Below, piece after piece: positions 50,538-62,106 of a DNA stretch of 64,000 nucleotides. The notes under the pieces were generated by a model. It was not told the DNA's origin. It made no database searches and saw only the letters and a program-made list of their open reading frames with translations. The position numbers and the translations under genes were made by a program. The stretch's first letter is position 1; every line of letters begins with the position of its first letter. Source of the stretch: Saururus chinensis (Eukaryota; Streptophyta; Magnoliopsida; Piperales; Saururaceae); the NCBI GenBank assembly GCA_035235625.1, contig CP141143.1, forward strand, positions 29,708,592-29,772,591. The letters run 5' to 3'.

Positions 50538-51872
50538 TGTAACACCTTGACCCAGAAAACTCAACCCAGACTGAGGGTTAGTTCGAAAGACAGAATCAGA
50601 GTGTATTAAATTATGACAGAAAAATGAAAACCAGACTGACCAGGATTGCAGACTCTGAGTGCGAGAGTCATAACGTTCTTCCACACACTACAGAGCTTTA
50701 ACATTCTGTTGTGCGTAGATCAGAACAAACCTAATTTATAACTAATTTAGATCGGGCCAACATTGCCTTGCTGTTGGTTGCCTATGTACATATTGGATAC
50801 CATCTCTCACATTATTCCAATACGATCGGATCTAAACGTAGCTCTGCCTAATGGCTAATACATTCATCACGCATCAGAAAATCATATACATTAAAATACA
50901 TATATTCATATATCCGAATAAATTATTCAGAATGAAACGAAAATCTCATAAATCATCAGAGTCAACGAAAGCCAATAAATCGGAGACACTTTTTCCCCTA
51001 CGCGTCCATGGATGACAGACAAAACCTCCCCTTACCCGAAGACACTTTTCCCTTTACGCTCCCGAAGATGATGGACAGAGTCTCCTCTTGTCACGGGGCA
51101 TTTCTCCCTTATAGAGTTGCTAACTTGACGAATGGATGTTTCCATTGCGTAGAAAACCCTCGAATTAGTTAAGAACGCCTTTTGAACGGAAGAAAACAGA
51201 CTCAAAATGACTCCAGAAACTCCTCCGGAAGAAATGAGAATTTATAGATGATTGCATGTGAGCATACGGCAGCATTGGGGTATGCTCACACTGGCGTGCC
51301 CCACACGTCACACCCAAAACCAACCACTTCGTGTGGTCGGTGCGCGCCGACGCACATACGGCACTCATGTTCGCATGCTACAAAGCCCGCGTCCGCGGTG
51401 CGGCTAGCTCATCGATGCGCGTCTCGCGCATTGGGCCGCATGATCACGTGGCCCCGTGACGTTGTGGGTGGCCATGATCACGCTGCGGGGCATGGCGCGG
51501 AGGCTCCGGCTCAGCTTACATCATCCATTCAATATTTTATTATTATTTTTCTATAAAATACAATTCCGATTTCAAAACGCGATAACTTCTTATCCCGAAG
51601 TCAGAATCACGTGTTCTTAGTACCAATGGACTCGTATCGACAAGCCCTTCAATACTAGACCCCACATGGGTAGATTATCTACTCTTTTAAAGTAGGTCCC
51701 GCCCCATGTGACACATTTCCTGAGGTCATAACTTTTGTTCCTGACCTATGTTTCATGTGCTCTAACCAAATACGGGAATTCTATCCATTGAAACCCCCTA
51801 AAACTTAACTAAAATTATATAATTACCCCTAACCCTCTTAGGTTAAGCGTAATCGAAACACGGGATGTCACA
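50538..51872 (-). mobile_element. Minus-strand solo LTR (Ty3/gypsy type) with perfect duplication
   Basis: Plus-strand ends tgtaacaccttgaccc and gggatgtcaca. Flanks are catat (50533-50537) and catat (51873-51877), a perfect 5-bp duplication. Length is 1335 bp. Its minus strand starts like the solo LTR at 10976 (cggttacgcttaaccc-like). Contains the shared block at 51631-51647 and ggagac/cctcc tandem units at ~50985-51130. It splits the copia pre-integrase motif. Confidence 0.9.
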
Positions 51873-51877
51873 CATAT

Positions 51878-53295
51878 GCTACATGTCATGAGATTTAACA
51901 TTCAATAACATAGAATCCATAATATTAAATGATGAGTCATTACAAGAAACAACATTCAATTTAAACAAGCTATCACACACGTAACCTTTTTCAACAAATG
52001 CATCATATTTAGAAATTATAACTTTATTTCACTCAAACACTAACTTAAAACCTTTTTGACTCAAAAGCACTCCACTACCAAGGTGCTTCCTGACATCTGA
52101 CACATGTTGTACATTGTGGAGAGAAAGTATTTCCTGATGTGAAATATACAATCACTCTTCCTTCTCCATATACTTGTGCCCGAGGAATCAACCATTGTCA
52201 TAGTTCTCCCTTTTACTTCCTAATTGAAAGAAAAAGAGAAAATATTGATGCAAATATGGATAGTTGCTCATGTGTCCATCCACTAATTAGTAGGTAGACA
52301 TGCCAGGTTTACCTCAAGAATAGTTATAACTAACCTGTCATCGGTTCCATCAGTTTTAGCGGAGCTAGTCCATGATATCACCATGTTAGCTTGTGGAGTT
52401 TGAGCATCATTTTTATTTTGTTGCATGTTCTCCTTGTCCTTTCTATACTCGCATTGCTTGGCAAAGTGTACAACCTTACCATACACAAACAAGTTTTTTT
52501 CTTCTGGTCCTTTTGGACCATTGGATTAGACTTCGTATGATTGTTATTATTATAATTCTTTTTGTTCTTCTTCTTGCCAAACCACTTAGGTTTCTATTCT
52601 TCCATGACATTGGCATTTTCATTGGTTTCATTTGAAGAGTTTCTAGCAATTTTCTTTTTGTCTCTTTCTCTTCAATCTGAATTGCCACAATCAGATCATC
52701 CTTAGTACTTAAAAATTACTCCATGAGGGGGGTAATATATCTATCATGGTTGAAACTTGTAGACTCTCATCAATGGGAATTCCTTTTCCACAATTTTAGC
52801 CACAATATCTTGCACTTCAACTACTTGGTCACTAACTAACTAATTTGTCATCAATTATTTTGTAGTCAAAGTACTCACCAACCACATATTTCTCCTCCCA
52901 TACATTCTCTTTGCCAAACTCTTTCTCTAATCCATCCCACAGTTCTTTAGCAGAAGAAGTATTAAAATGTAGATCGTACAATTCATTACTCAAAGTACTT
53001 AAAATTTGACCATGTCATAAATCATCATCATGCTAGAATTTAGAAGAACTAGCAAATATACCCAATTCTTACTCATCAGGATTAATTAGATAAATAATTG
53101 CATAAAAAATCTTAAGGGTGGATAGCTAGATCAACTTCATCTTATTTTGCCACCTCTTAAAATCTTTTCCATCAAACTTGACTTGTTTATGAGATTTATC
53201 TACACCCATGATAACAATACTAACACAAACAATATCCGCTTGATAAATTGTTGGAATAATATGTGGAGGTGTGCTATTACTTTACCCATCCATTA
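51878..53295 (-). pseudogene. Copia gag and protease region, decayed
   Basis: Minus-strand gag begins at the ATG near 53293, followed by VKFDGKDFKRWQNKMKL (~53175), AKELWDGLEKEFGKE (~52950-52905) and a zinc knuckle whose second Cys is lost (VYGKVVHFAKQC, ~52490-52455). Multiple stops and frameshifts. Confidence 0.75.
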
Positions 53296-54125
53296 GATAA
53301 TAAAGTAAAATCCAAAATTAGAACATGACAAATTCAATGATTTAAGAGTGAAAGGGTCTAGTTTGAGGCATAGTGAAAAATTGCTGACTTTGATGCAGAT
53401 ATTGCCGCCCTTTAGTGCACAGACTTCTATGACAATCCACTCTCAAAATATAATGGACCGCTATGTCGGACTTAGGGTGCACTACAATAAGCCCAATTCG
53501 AACTCAAAGTTTTAGAGATGTTTTTACTGCCCAAACATTGCATACAAAATAAGAAGATGACTGCAATTGCATGAATTGTTTCTGTGTTACATAAACTGCT
53601 TTTCTATGTCTATTTTGGGATCCAATATCATGGCTTTTTGTAGGTCTGTTATAGACCCATTGGGTCATCACACCCTACAAGGCGCCCTTTCCCTAACGAA
53701 CATACAGATGAGCAAACCCCCACTCAAAAGGGTACGACCCTACCCACTAGACCGCAACCTGAACTAGGTCGACGCTTGCTCCCTTTGAAGATACATACAT
53801 GCAAAGTGTGCCACTAAAGTGCAAATGCACCCATGTCGTGCATGTATAGAGTGAGTCTCCACAACTCAAAGACAAAGTCTAAGGAAGAGCAATTCCTTAT
53901 ATACTCCCCGTTGCCTCACTTTCTTTCCTATGTGAAGGTAAGAAAAACTCTTATATAGATTTTTAAGTGAAAAGTTTCCCTCCAATATAAAAAGTAGATT
54001 CCTTCTCTCCAAATCTTAAATTTTAATTACTTTATGGGTTTTTGTTTATAAGTAACTCATAGTGGGCTTCAAGTGGACAACCCAGTAGTTATAATAATAA
54101 ACATTAAAATAAACAATATTTTACA
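53296..54125. other. Anonymous region
   Basis: It should contain the 5' leader and LTR of the second copia, but I cannot find a primer site or TG...CA end. No other gene seen. Confidence 0.4.
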
Positions 54126-54404
54126 ATGCCCACAATAAAATCTCATATTTTGGAAGTGTTTGAGGTGGGCGTGGTGGCGGACGATGCGCTCCGTTGGGCA
54201 GCTCTAGAGCAGCTTCCAACCTACGACCACGTCCCCCACAACATCTTCTGCAACCTTGTCGGGGACCTGTCTCAGGTTGAGGTTGGCCAGCTGAAGCTGC
54301 AAGAGCGGAAGCTCATGCTTGACCACCTCATCCGTGCCGCCAACGAGGACACCATCCACTTGTTCGAGCACATGTGTTGCGGCCCCAATTCATCGTTCCA
54401 TTGA
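54126..54404 (+). pseudogene. ABCG/PDR transporter N-terminal fragment
   Basis: Encodes ADDALRWAALEQLPTYDHV, the hallmark N-terminal motif of full-size plant ABCG (PDR) transporters, then VEVGQLKLQERKLMLDHLI and AANED, matching the next conserved stretch. The family pumps hydrophobic compounds across the plasma membrane. Only about 80 family-like residues remain; after EDTIHLFEHM the sequence leaves the family and stops at 54402. No nucleotide-binding or membrane domain follows within the 200 bases before the copia LTR. Probably a captured or truncated copy. Confidence 0.75.
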
Positions 54405-54606
54405 CCCTGCATTTTTCACTAAAACCCGACATTTTCCACTCCGTCAACTGCAAAGTTTTTTAAATATATGTTCAAAGTTTCTTTGGATCAGGAAGTTATC
54501 GGAAGTTATTTGAATTTTGATCATCGTATTTGAAATACAGCAATGGCTTGTGAACTTTGGCTGTTATTATAAATTTGTTGCTTGTGTTGATATTCGCAGC
54601 TGATTT

Positions 54607-54806
54607 TATTAAGGACACCTCCCTTGCCACAATGGCAATCCTAGACTCCCCTCTCCTTGACATCACCACCATCCACTTGTCACTACATCCTCTCCCTGTG
54701 GAAATACATGCATGTATCTTCTGTATATTCCCCAATGGGATATACATACTTGTATCTATAAAACAACTGTATACTATAATGAAATACCATATTTTGCTTG
54801 TTTTCA
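54607..54806 (+). repeat. 5' LTR of the plus-strand copia
   Basis: Starts tattaaggacacctccctt, ends gcttgttttca. Contains a TATA-like ctataaaac (54756). Confidence 0.93.
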
Positions 54807-54819
54807 TGGTATCAAAGCC
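54807..54819 (+). promoter_or_regulatory. Primer binding site, tRNA-Met type
   Basis: tggtatcaaagcc directly after the LTR. Confidence 0.9.
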
Positions 54820-55489
54820 TTCCTGCCCAACGGCTTGATCCCCCTTTCCATTTCTAGAAACTGTTCGTCGTCATGCTCTCCCATCCGAAGAACTCTCCGG
54901 CGCCCTCCCTCAAGTTCGATGCCCTTATACGTTCGCCAGCTATCCCTCTCACCAGCCAACCCCCTCCCCCTGTCATGTGCTCTCTCCATCACCAGACTCC
55001 CCTTACTGCTGGCACCCTGCCCTACCTCTGGTTCGACCCTCTGCCCCTCATGCTCCAGCCCGCATCCAGCTCCGCTCATTGGTCTCCCTTCCTCTGGAGT
55101 CGCCTCTCGCTCTGTTTGTCGGCCTCCTGCTCCGTTCACCTCCTCCAACTCTAGACCCACGTACGCACTACTCGTCCCGCTCCAGTCATCCTCCAAATCT
55201 ACTCCGATCTGGTCGCCACTACTCTTTTTCCAACCGATGCAATACCACCCGTCGCCTCCACAATCCTCCTTCCCGAAAGGCTCCCCCTTTCCAGTTGCCA
55301 GTCGCCTCCACAACCCTGTCGACGGACTGCTCTGGTCCCCTCTACCCTCCCCCCTTCCGCACAGCCTCTCCCGGTCCCTCCTCATGGCATCTCTTGGCTA
55401 CTCTATGACCACGTCTAGTCTAGCCCCAGGCTCTCCCTCTTTCCCACCCTCCCCCACGACAGTAGATGACCTCTCGCTCATGTGCTGAC

Positions 55490-58085
55490 GGTGGTTTGAT
55501 TTCCTCAGCTCCCATCTCCCTCAACTTGGCACCGTACGTTGTGACTCCAACGCCTTCCTCATTTGGCAAATTCAAGTTTGCGGCCTCCTTGAGGGTGTGG
55601 CGACTGTCAGAAAATAATCTACGCCATAATTCGCATAATTATTATCTCACTCGGCACGTGTTACATCACACGTGAAACCGAACGTGATGGTCCGCCGTAC
55701 GGATCAAAATAATAAGTCGACATAAAACATAGAAATTTTGGAGTTGACGCACAGCTAAAATATTACATATAATGTAGCAGAAAATTAGGACTTAGTCCAG
55801 AATACACTGCATGTAGAGCAGTCATATTACAAAATTACAAAATACAGGCCAAGCCTTTCATAAAAACCATAATATTACAGAGATTGAAAATATTTAAAGA
55901 GACTAAACAGATAATTCTTCGGTTGACACTTCCGGGTTGGTTTTATTACTTGCAGAGTCTAAGGGTGGGTGAGTATTTTTATACTCAGTAGGTGGAATTA
56001 AAATCTAAATTAATGCTAAGTAATAGACAATAATAATTTTTGCAGAATTGATTCAGAAACAAATTCAGAAAACACCGGTTCGTTAGATGACGAGAAATCT
56101 AGAGCCATGATACTGAACGGCGTTCCTCCGAAGCTCATGGGGCAACCGAAAGCTCAGAAGGCAGGAATTTTCCCATGATACTCCTTACATATATGCACGT
56201 GCCTAATACCGATATTTTCTTCGGTCCATAAAAATAAGGCATACATGCAAAGCATAAATTTAGAGTTTAAGACCCCTTGCCTTACGGTCAGAGTAGAAAG
56301 TTTGAGGTCGTAGAGAGTTGATATAGAAAATCCAGTCCCGTCACCACGTCCGACACTATCGCTTTAGTTAAGAACGCCTTTGAAACGGGTTAAATCGGAT
56401 TTAAAATAGCTCAGAACAGAGAGTCAGAAGTTTTACTGGAAGTGAAAATGAATAGTAAACTGAAAAACTAGGGTATAAATAGAGAATGGGACGGAACTGA
56501 CACGCAACACATGTCAGACACGCGTTGTGCAGCGAACGGCGGAACCGTGCAAAATCGACGCGCAGAACCGCTCGTGTCGCGCGGTGCCGCGGCGCGTGAC
56601 ATGCAGCTCCACGTGTCACGCGGATGCGTAGACTGCGCGGTCCGCATGCGTGGCCTGCGCTGCGGGCCACGCAGATCCACGTGCCGCGCGGACCTGTCGC
56701 GCTCCACGAACCGCGCGATGCCATGTCGAGCGGTCAACGCAAGGCTGACGCAATGCTTGCGTCATCCTACATTATATAATATTAATATATAATTTTTTCT
56801 TTTTCCAAAACTTTAAATTGCTTTAACTTTTTACCTATATATCGGAATTGTACGCTCTTGGTACCGATGGGCTCGTATCAACGAGCCCTTCGAAACAAGA
56901 CCACTCAAGGGTAGGTTTCACCGTAGTTTTACCGTGGGCCCGCTTATGATGCGCACTCCCACGATCTCTACGTACGGTCACTACCTCCGATTCAAATGAT
57001 TCAAAAACCTTTATATTCGGTTTTTAGAGTTCTACAATAACTCTTTAGGTAACAAATCTAAAATAGTGCTCTATTAATTTATAAAAATTAAAATGTACCA
57101 AACATTTGGGTTGTCACAGAGGGTTATGGTGTCATGGGGTTCCTTGATGGCTCCACCCCATGCCCGGCCATTGGCGACCTTGCTGCCCGCCCTACCACCA
57201 CCCAATGGCGCTGCATTGCTCGAGTACTCCTCACTGTTGTTCGTGCCACCATCTCCCCTTCCTTGCTTGGCTACTTCATAGTCCTTGAGTCCACCGCAGC
57301 CGAAGATCACTTCCTCTCTACCTCCCCGGCTCACACCCTCAATGTGAAAGAATGGCTTGCCACCCACGTCCAAGGCGATGGAACCATGACTGCATATCTC
57401 GACGGACTTAAAGCCTACGCAGATCAACTTGCTGCCATTGGGGCTCCCATCTTGGATCTTGACCTCTTTCATAAGACATTAAACAGTCTCTCCGGTGCGT
57501 ACTTTGTCTTCTCCGCTGCCCTCCATGCTCGTGGTGTTACCATTCCTCTCCCAGAACTTTGGATGCTTCTCCTTGCTGAGGAAGCCACTCTCTCGCGCTC
57601 CCCTGCCGCCCCCACCGTAGGCCTACCCCCGGCAACGGCCCTCATTGCTCTCCACTCATGGCATCCCTCTCTTCCAGCTAGCTATGAGCCCCTACCTCCG
57701 CCCCCTCCCCCCACCGCCCTCGGCCCCTATTGGCTGCCTCCCGCCTCTCCCTATGGCCTCTCGACGGCTCCCCTTGCCAGGGGGCCGACCCTTGCACTCG
57801 TTGCCCCATATGAGGGAGGGACTACCTAGGGCCTTCTCCCCACCCCTGCTGGCCGTGGGGTGCCTAGCCCACGCAATGGCTCTACTTGTAGACGTTGGTG
57901 CTCCGGTCCTCACAGCTGTGGTCCCCCCCCCCCTTGCTAGATTTGTGGTGGGATCAACCACTATGCCAAAAGATGTCGGGAGCGCTATTCCAGCCCTGGG
58001 GGCTCGTCCTCCGGTGCTCTTGCTCTCTCCACCAATGACTCCTCCTCGGCAACTCCCACGGAGTGGCTCCTTGATAGTGGTGTCT
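55490..58085 (+). pseudogene. Copia gag, split by a solo LTR
   Basis: The left part encodes DSNAFLIWQIQVCGLLEG (ends 55595). The right part continues YGVMGFLDGSTPCPA (from 57124), RVLLTVVRATISPSLLGYF and ATHVQGDGTMTAYLDGLKAYADQLA, all gag-typical. Low-complexity Pro/Ser/Leu sequence precedes it from ~54830, with no clear start codon. The zinc-knuckle region (~57930-57980) is frameshifted. Confidence 0.85.
55596..57118 (-). mobile_element. Minus-strand solo LTR inside copia gag
   Basis: Plus-strand ends tgtggcgactgtcag and gggttgtcaca. Flanks gaggg (55591-55595) and gaggg (57119-57123) are a perfect 5-bp duplication; gag reads through in frame when it is ignored. Length is 1523 bp. Contains the shared LTR block (56872-56888) and a gggtgggtgagta motif (~55964). 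Confidence 0.93.
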
Positions 58086-58375
58086 TAGATCATGTGATAG
58101 CTGATCGCGGTAACCTCTCCTTCCATGTGCCTCACTCGACGTCCGACCACGTCAATGTTGGGAATGAGGCAGCTTTACACGTCTCATCCATGGGTCACAC
58201 CACCCTCCATCTTGGCCCCTCTACCCTTTCTCTTCGCAATGTCTTACATACTCCATCTATCTCTCATAATCTTCTTTCCGTTCATAAACTCGCTCTTGAT
58301 AATAATTGTTCACTAACCTTTGATGCCTCTCATGTTACAATCCAGGACACTAGCTCTCAATGCATACTCTTTTGA
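58060..58375 (+). pseudogene. Copia protease region
   Basis: Encodes WLLDSGVLDHVIAD (Asp-Ser-Gly protease site, ~58060-58105), then LRNVLHTPSISHNLLSVHKLA, the standard segment after the protease. A stop splits the protease site region (TAG at 58087). Confidence 0.8.
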
Positions 58376-58402
58376 GGATCGTGCCGACATGGTGTCTATC
58401 CG

Positions 58403-59214
58403 GTGTCCTCCACCCTTACTGCATCTCCCACCGTCTTACTTGCCTCTGCCTCTTCCCACCTTTGGCATCATCAGCTCGGACATCTGTCGTCTACTATGTT
58501 TAATTTTGTTGCTTCTACTTTGTCGCCTCCAATCCAAAAAGACTGTAATAGTTGTCTCACTAGTAAAGCACACAAACTCCCCTTCTCACCCTCCTCGAAG
58601 CGCTCCTCAAGCCCTCTTGAGCTTGTCAACTCGAATGTTTGGGGTCCCTCTCCGGTCACATCCTTTCTCAGCTTTCGCTATTATGTGATCTTTGTTGATG
58701 ACTTCTCCCATTACACTTGGCTTTACACCCTCAAACTTAAATCCGATGTAATCAAATGCTTCCGCCTATTCCATGCCATGGCCGAACGGACCCTCCACCA
58801 CACCCTTACCACCCTCCGCACCGAAAATGGTGGTGAATACCTCAACCACCACCTCTCTTCCTACCTCTCCTCTCATGGCATCTCCCACCAAACTTCATGC
58901 CCTCATACCCCCGAACAAAATGGCGTTGTTGATATAAAACACCGACACATCATCAAAACTAGCATCGCCCTCCTCTCCCACGCCCACATGCCTTTCTCCT
59001 ATTGGGTGGATGCTACTTGGACCACCATCTATCTTATCAACCGCCTACCCTCTCCCTCCCTACACAACCTCTCTACCTACCAACTCCTCTTCCACAACCC
59101 CCCTGACTACTCCCACCTCAAAGCCTTCGGTTGTCGCTGCTTCCCTTGGACCCGCCCCTACTCCTCCCATAAACTCTCCCCCGGGGCATCCTATGCATCT
59201 TTCTCGGTTATTGC
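58403..59214 (+). pseudogene. Copia integrase, catalytic residues changed
   Basis: Pre-integrase LWHHQLGHLSS, zinc region DCNSCLTSKAHKLPF, core with FVDDFSHYTW (first Asp kept). The second site reads LRTENGGEY (Asp to Glu) and the third NGVVDIKHRH (Glu to Asp). Family integrases use Asp-Asp-Glu, so the enzyme would be inactive even without the frameshift near 59190. Confidence 0.88.
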
Positions 59215-59560
59215 CCTAACACCAAAGGATATTGTTGCCTCGATCCCATCTCCCATCGTGTCTACACCTCCCGCCACATCTACTTTCGCGAAGATGAGTT
59301 CCCTTACCACGACTACTCTCCCTTTCTATTTCCATCACTCCCTCCTCTGCCCCCTACCCACCCACCCACCCCCACAACAACCACCCCTCCCCTTCCTCTC
59401 CCCGACAACCCCCCTCCCCTCTCCTTATCCCCCTCCACTCCCCCCTCACCCAATGATCACTCGTAGCAAAGTTGGGATCGTATGTCCTTGTGTCCCTTTC
59501 TCCCTTCTCACTCTCTCTCTACCTCAAACCGAACCCTCTTCCTTCAACATTGCTTCCTCC
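59215..59560 (+). pseudogene. Copia integrase C-terminus and linker, frameshifted
   Basis: In a different frame the sequence still reads NTKGYCCLDPISHRVYTSRH and FREDEFPYHD, the usual end of the copia integrase. A Pro/Ser-rich linker follows. Confidence 0.8.
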
Positions 59561-60571
59561 ATTCCCGAATGGTGTGCCGCTATGGATGAGGAAATTAAAG
59601 CCCTCCACAAACAAGGTACTTGGAGCTTAGTGGTTCCCCTGCCCTCCTCCAATATCATTGGTTGCCACTAGACTTACAAAGTCAAGCGTGATGCCAATGA
59701 GACTGTCTCTCGCTATAAGGCCCGCCTTGTTGCCAAAGGGTTCCATCAAGAGGAAGGCCTTGACTACAATGAGACATTTAGCCCCGTGGTCAAACCTTAC
59801 ACGGTTCGGATTGTTCTAAGGCTTACCGTCACCCTCTCTTGGCCCATCAAACAACTCGACGTCTCCAATGCCTTCCTTCACGGCACTATCTCCGAAGAAC
59901 TCTACATGAAACAACCTCCCAGTTACTATGATGTCACTCGGCCCAACCATGTTTGTCACCTCCACAAAACCCTCTATGGCCTTAAACAAACCCCTCGTGC
60001 TTGGTACCTTCTCCTTTCCACCTACCTTCTTTCCCTTGGCTTTATCTCTTGTCAAGCCAATACCTCCTTTTTTCTTCACACCCAAGGCTCCCAAATCACC
60101 ATCCTTGTCCTATACGTCGATGACATCCTCATCTCCGGTAATCATCCCCCCTACATCCACCAAGTCATTTCCCTCCTAAGCTCCACCTTTTCCATTAAAG
60201 ACCTCGGCGACCTCCATCACTTCCTTGACATTGAAGTTACCCGCACCCCCAATGGTCTCTTCTTCTCCCAACCCCAATATGCCCTTGATATCCTTGCATG
60301 TGCCTCTATGTCCCAATGTAAAGCATCCTTAACCCCTACCACCTACAAACGCCCTCCCCTCGATCCCCACGACCCACTCTTTCCTGACCCCTCTCACTAC
60401 AAAAGCATTGTTGACACCTTACAATACCTCACCTCTACTTGTCCCAACCTTGCCTATGCCGTCAACTTTGTTTGCCAACATATGCACAACCCCTCCACCT
60501 CTCACTATTTGACCGTTAAAAGAATCATTTGCTACCTCAAAGGTACCTTCGCCCATGGGCTACTCCTTTGA
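59561..60571 (+). pseudogene. Copia reverse transcriptase
   Basis: Starts AMDEEIKALHKQGTWSLV, then (after a stop at 59669) KARLVAKGFHQEEGLDY, KQLDVSNAFLHG, LYGLKQTPRAW, VLYVDDILISG and SIKDLGDLHHFLDIEV. All RT blocks, including the YVDD active site, are present. It ends in a stop at 60569, before RNase H. Confidence 0.93.
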
Positions 60572-61010
60572 CCTGTCAATTTTACCCTTTGTGCCTTCTC
60601 CGACTCCGATTGGGCAGGTGACCTCATTGATCGCCTGTTCATTTCCGGTTACTGCCTCTACCTCGGTCCCAACCTCATTATCTGAAAGTCCAAGAAGCAA
60701 GACACGGTGGCCCGCTCCTCTACCGAAGCCGAGTATCGGGCTTTCTCTAGCACAGCCACTGAGATTACTTGGGCCAGTATGGTCCTCACCTTCCTTGGAG
60801 TGTTCCTCCCATCCACCCCTATCCTATGGTGTGACAACAAATCCGCTATTTCCCTCTCGGCCAACCTAGTGTTCCACGCCCTAACCAAGCACATCGAACT
60901 TGATCATCACTATATTCGGGAGCAGGTTTTAGCCGACAAGATTGATGTCTAGCATACTCCCTCCGCTCAGCAGGTGCCAACGTCCTCACCAAGCCTCTCT
61001 CCATCGAACA
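60572..61010 (+). pseudogene. Copia RNase H
   Basis: SDSDWAGD, then KKQDTVARSSTEAEYRA and LWCDNKSAI, HIELDHHYIREQV. Stops after NLII (60682) and after DKIDV (60950). Confidence 0.9.
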
Positions 61011-61054
61011 GTTTCAGTAGTTACGCTCCAAGCTTATGGTTCTACCTCCACCAT

Positions 61055-61069
61055 GAGTTTGTCGGGGTC
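61055..61069 (+). promoter_or_regulatory. Polypurine tract of the plus-strand copia (weak)
   Basis: gagtttgtcggggtc immediately before the 3' LTR; the purine run is broken by pyrimidines. Confidence 0.5.
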
Positions 61070-61268
61070 TATTAAGGACACCTCCCTTGTCACAATGGTA
61101 ATCCTGGACTCCCCTCTCCTTGACATCACCACCATCCACTTGTCACTACATCCTCTCTTCTGGAAATACATACTTGTATCTTCTGTGTATTCCCCAATGA
61201 GAAATATATACATGTATCTATAAAACAACTGTATACTATAATAAAATACCATCTTTTGCCTATTTTTA
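61070..61268 (+). repeat. 3' LTR of the plus-strand copia
   Basis: Matches the 5' LTR over its length with scattered differences; ends at 61268 before the duplication gattt. Confidence 0.93.
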
Positions 61269-61273
61269 GATTT

Positions 61274-62106
61274 CAGGGCTTACTATCTACTTTGTCTAAA
61301 TCTTTCCTTTTGATGCGTGATTGCTCCAGTGTCACTGAAGCCAGAACTCTTTGGGGGAATGAGGTTTGATTTCACCAAGGGACTAAACCCCAAATTTTCT
61401 CTCATCCACAGGTTTGTTGGATTTATACTTATTGGCCGTGTGCCCTTCTTCTCCTATCGCCACAGGTTTGTTTTCATTCTTTTATTGTGGTAGCTATTAC
61501 AGAAGACGAGGGGGCAGGACTGTAACCAAGACAAGGAAGCCGTTGGTGTATAAATTGAACTCAGACCAGTCTTCCCCACCAAAAATAAAAAATCAGTGCT
61601 AGGAGCTTGTCAAGAGACTGAAGCTCCAAACTCCATAGGTCAAATTTTCTCTATCCGAATGCAAGAGTTTTGTTTTTTACCTTTTTCAATTATTTTGACA
61701 TACTCTTTTTGCTTGATCTAATATCCTTTGCCTAAGAGTCCTTTAAATTTGCCATTTTCTTCATTTTCAGTCTGAGATTATATTTCCAAGCATTCTGCCA
61801 AGAGGAAATTGGCTGGACTTATTGTCTAGAACTTTGGACAGACAGAAAATAGTGGACTAAGAAGCAGAAATTATAGGAGAAACCAATCTGATAAAGAAAT
61901 TGGTTCTGAAGGTAGTTTGAAATTCAGCTTTTCTTACTAAAGAATCAATACGCATTCTCATTCTATTCGTGAACTTGTGTTGGGATCTGGTAGAGAATTG
62001 CTGGGTTTAATTTTGGATAGAAGAATCTTGATTGGCGTAGTCACTGGATTTTCATTTGCATTTCTCTTAGGTACCTAAGTGTAGACTGACCTTTGATAAA
62101 TTTTGG
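61274..62106 (+). other. Region upstream of the TauE/SafE pseudogene
   Basis: Mixed composition; may be 5' untranslated sequence or intron of that gene. No separate coding region recognised. Confidence 0.4.

Larger units (their letters stand above)
48709..53295 (-). mobile_element. Second minus-strand Ty1/copia element, shattered
   Basis: Pieces on the minus strand: integrase (48709-48861), pre-integrase/integrase start (50295-50532), protease-to-pre-integrase (51878-52255) and gag (52258-53295). RT and RNase H are absent from the window. LTRs at 48862-50294 and 50538-51872 separate the pieces. The sequence parallels the copia at 31351-35300 but is more decayed. Its own LTRs were not identified. 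Confidence 0.8.
54607..61268 (+). mobile_element. Plus-strand Ty1/copia element with 200-bp LTRs
   Basis: LTRs 54607-54806 and 61070-61268; perfect duplication gattt (54602-54606, 61269-61273); primer site 54807-54819; polypurine-like tract before 61070. The order gag, protease, integrase, RT, RNase H is Ty1/copia. It carries a solo LTR (55596-57118) in gag. The LTRs start TATTAAGG rather than TG. The coding region is GC-rich, unlike the flanks. Confidence 0.95.

Noticed and set aside
54712..55488. A 258-codon open frame in the copia leader/gag region and a 193-codon antisense frame
   Set aside because: Pro/Ser/Leu-rich frame in GC-rich DNA; the gag frame itself is identified by DSNAFLIWQIQVCGLLEG further on. 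The antisense frame is its mirror.
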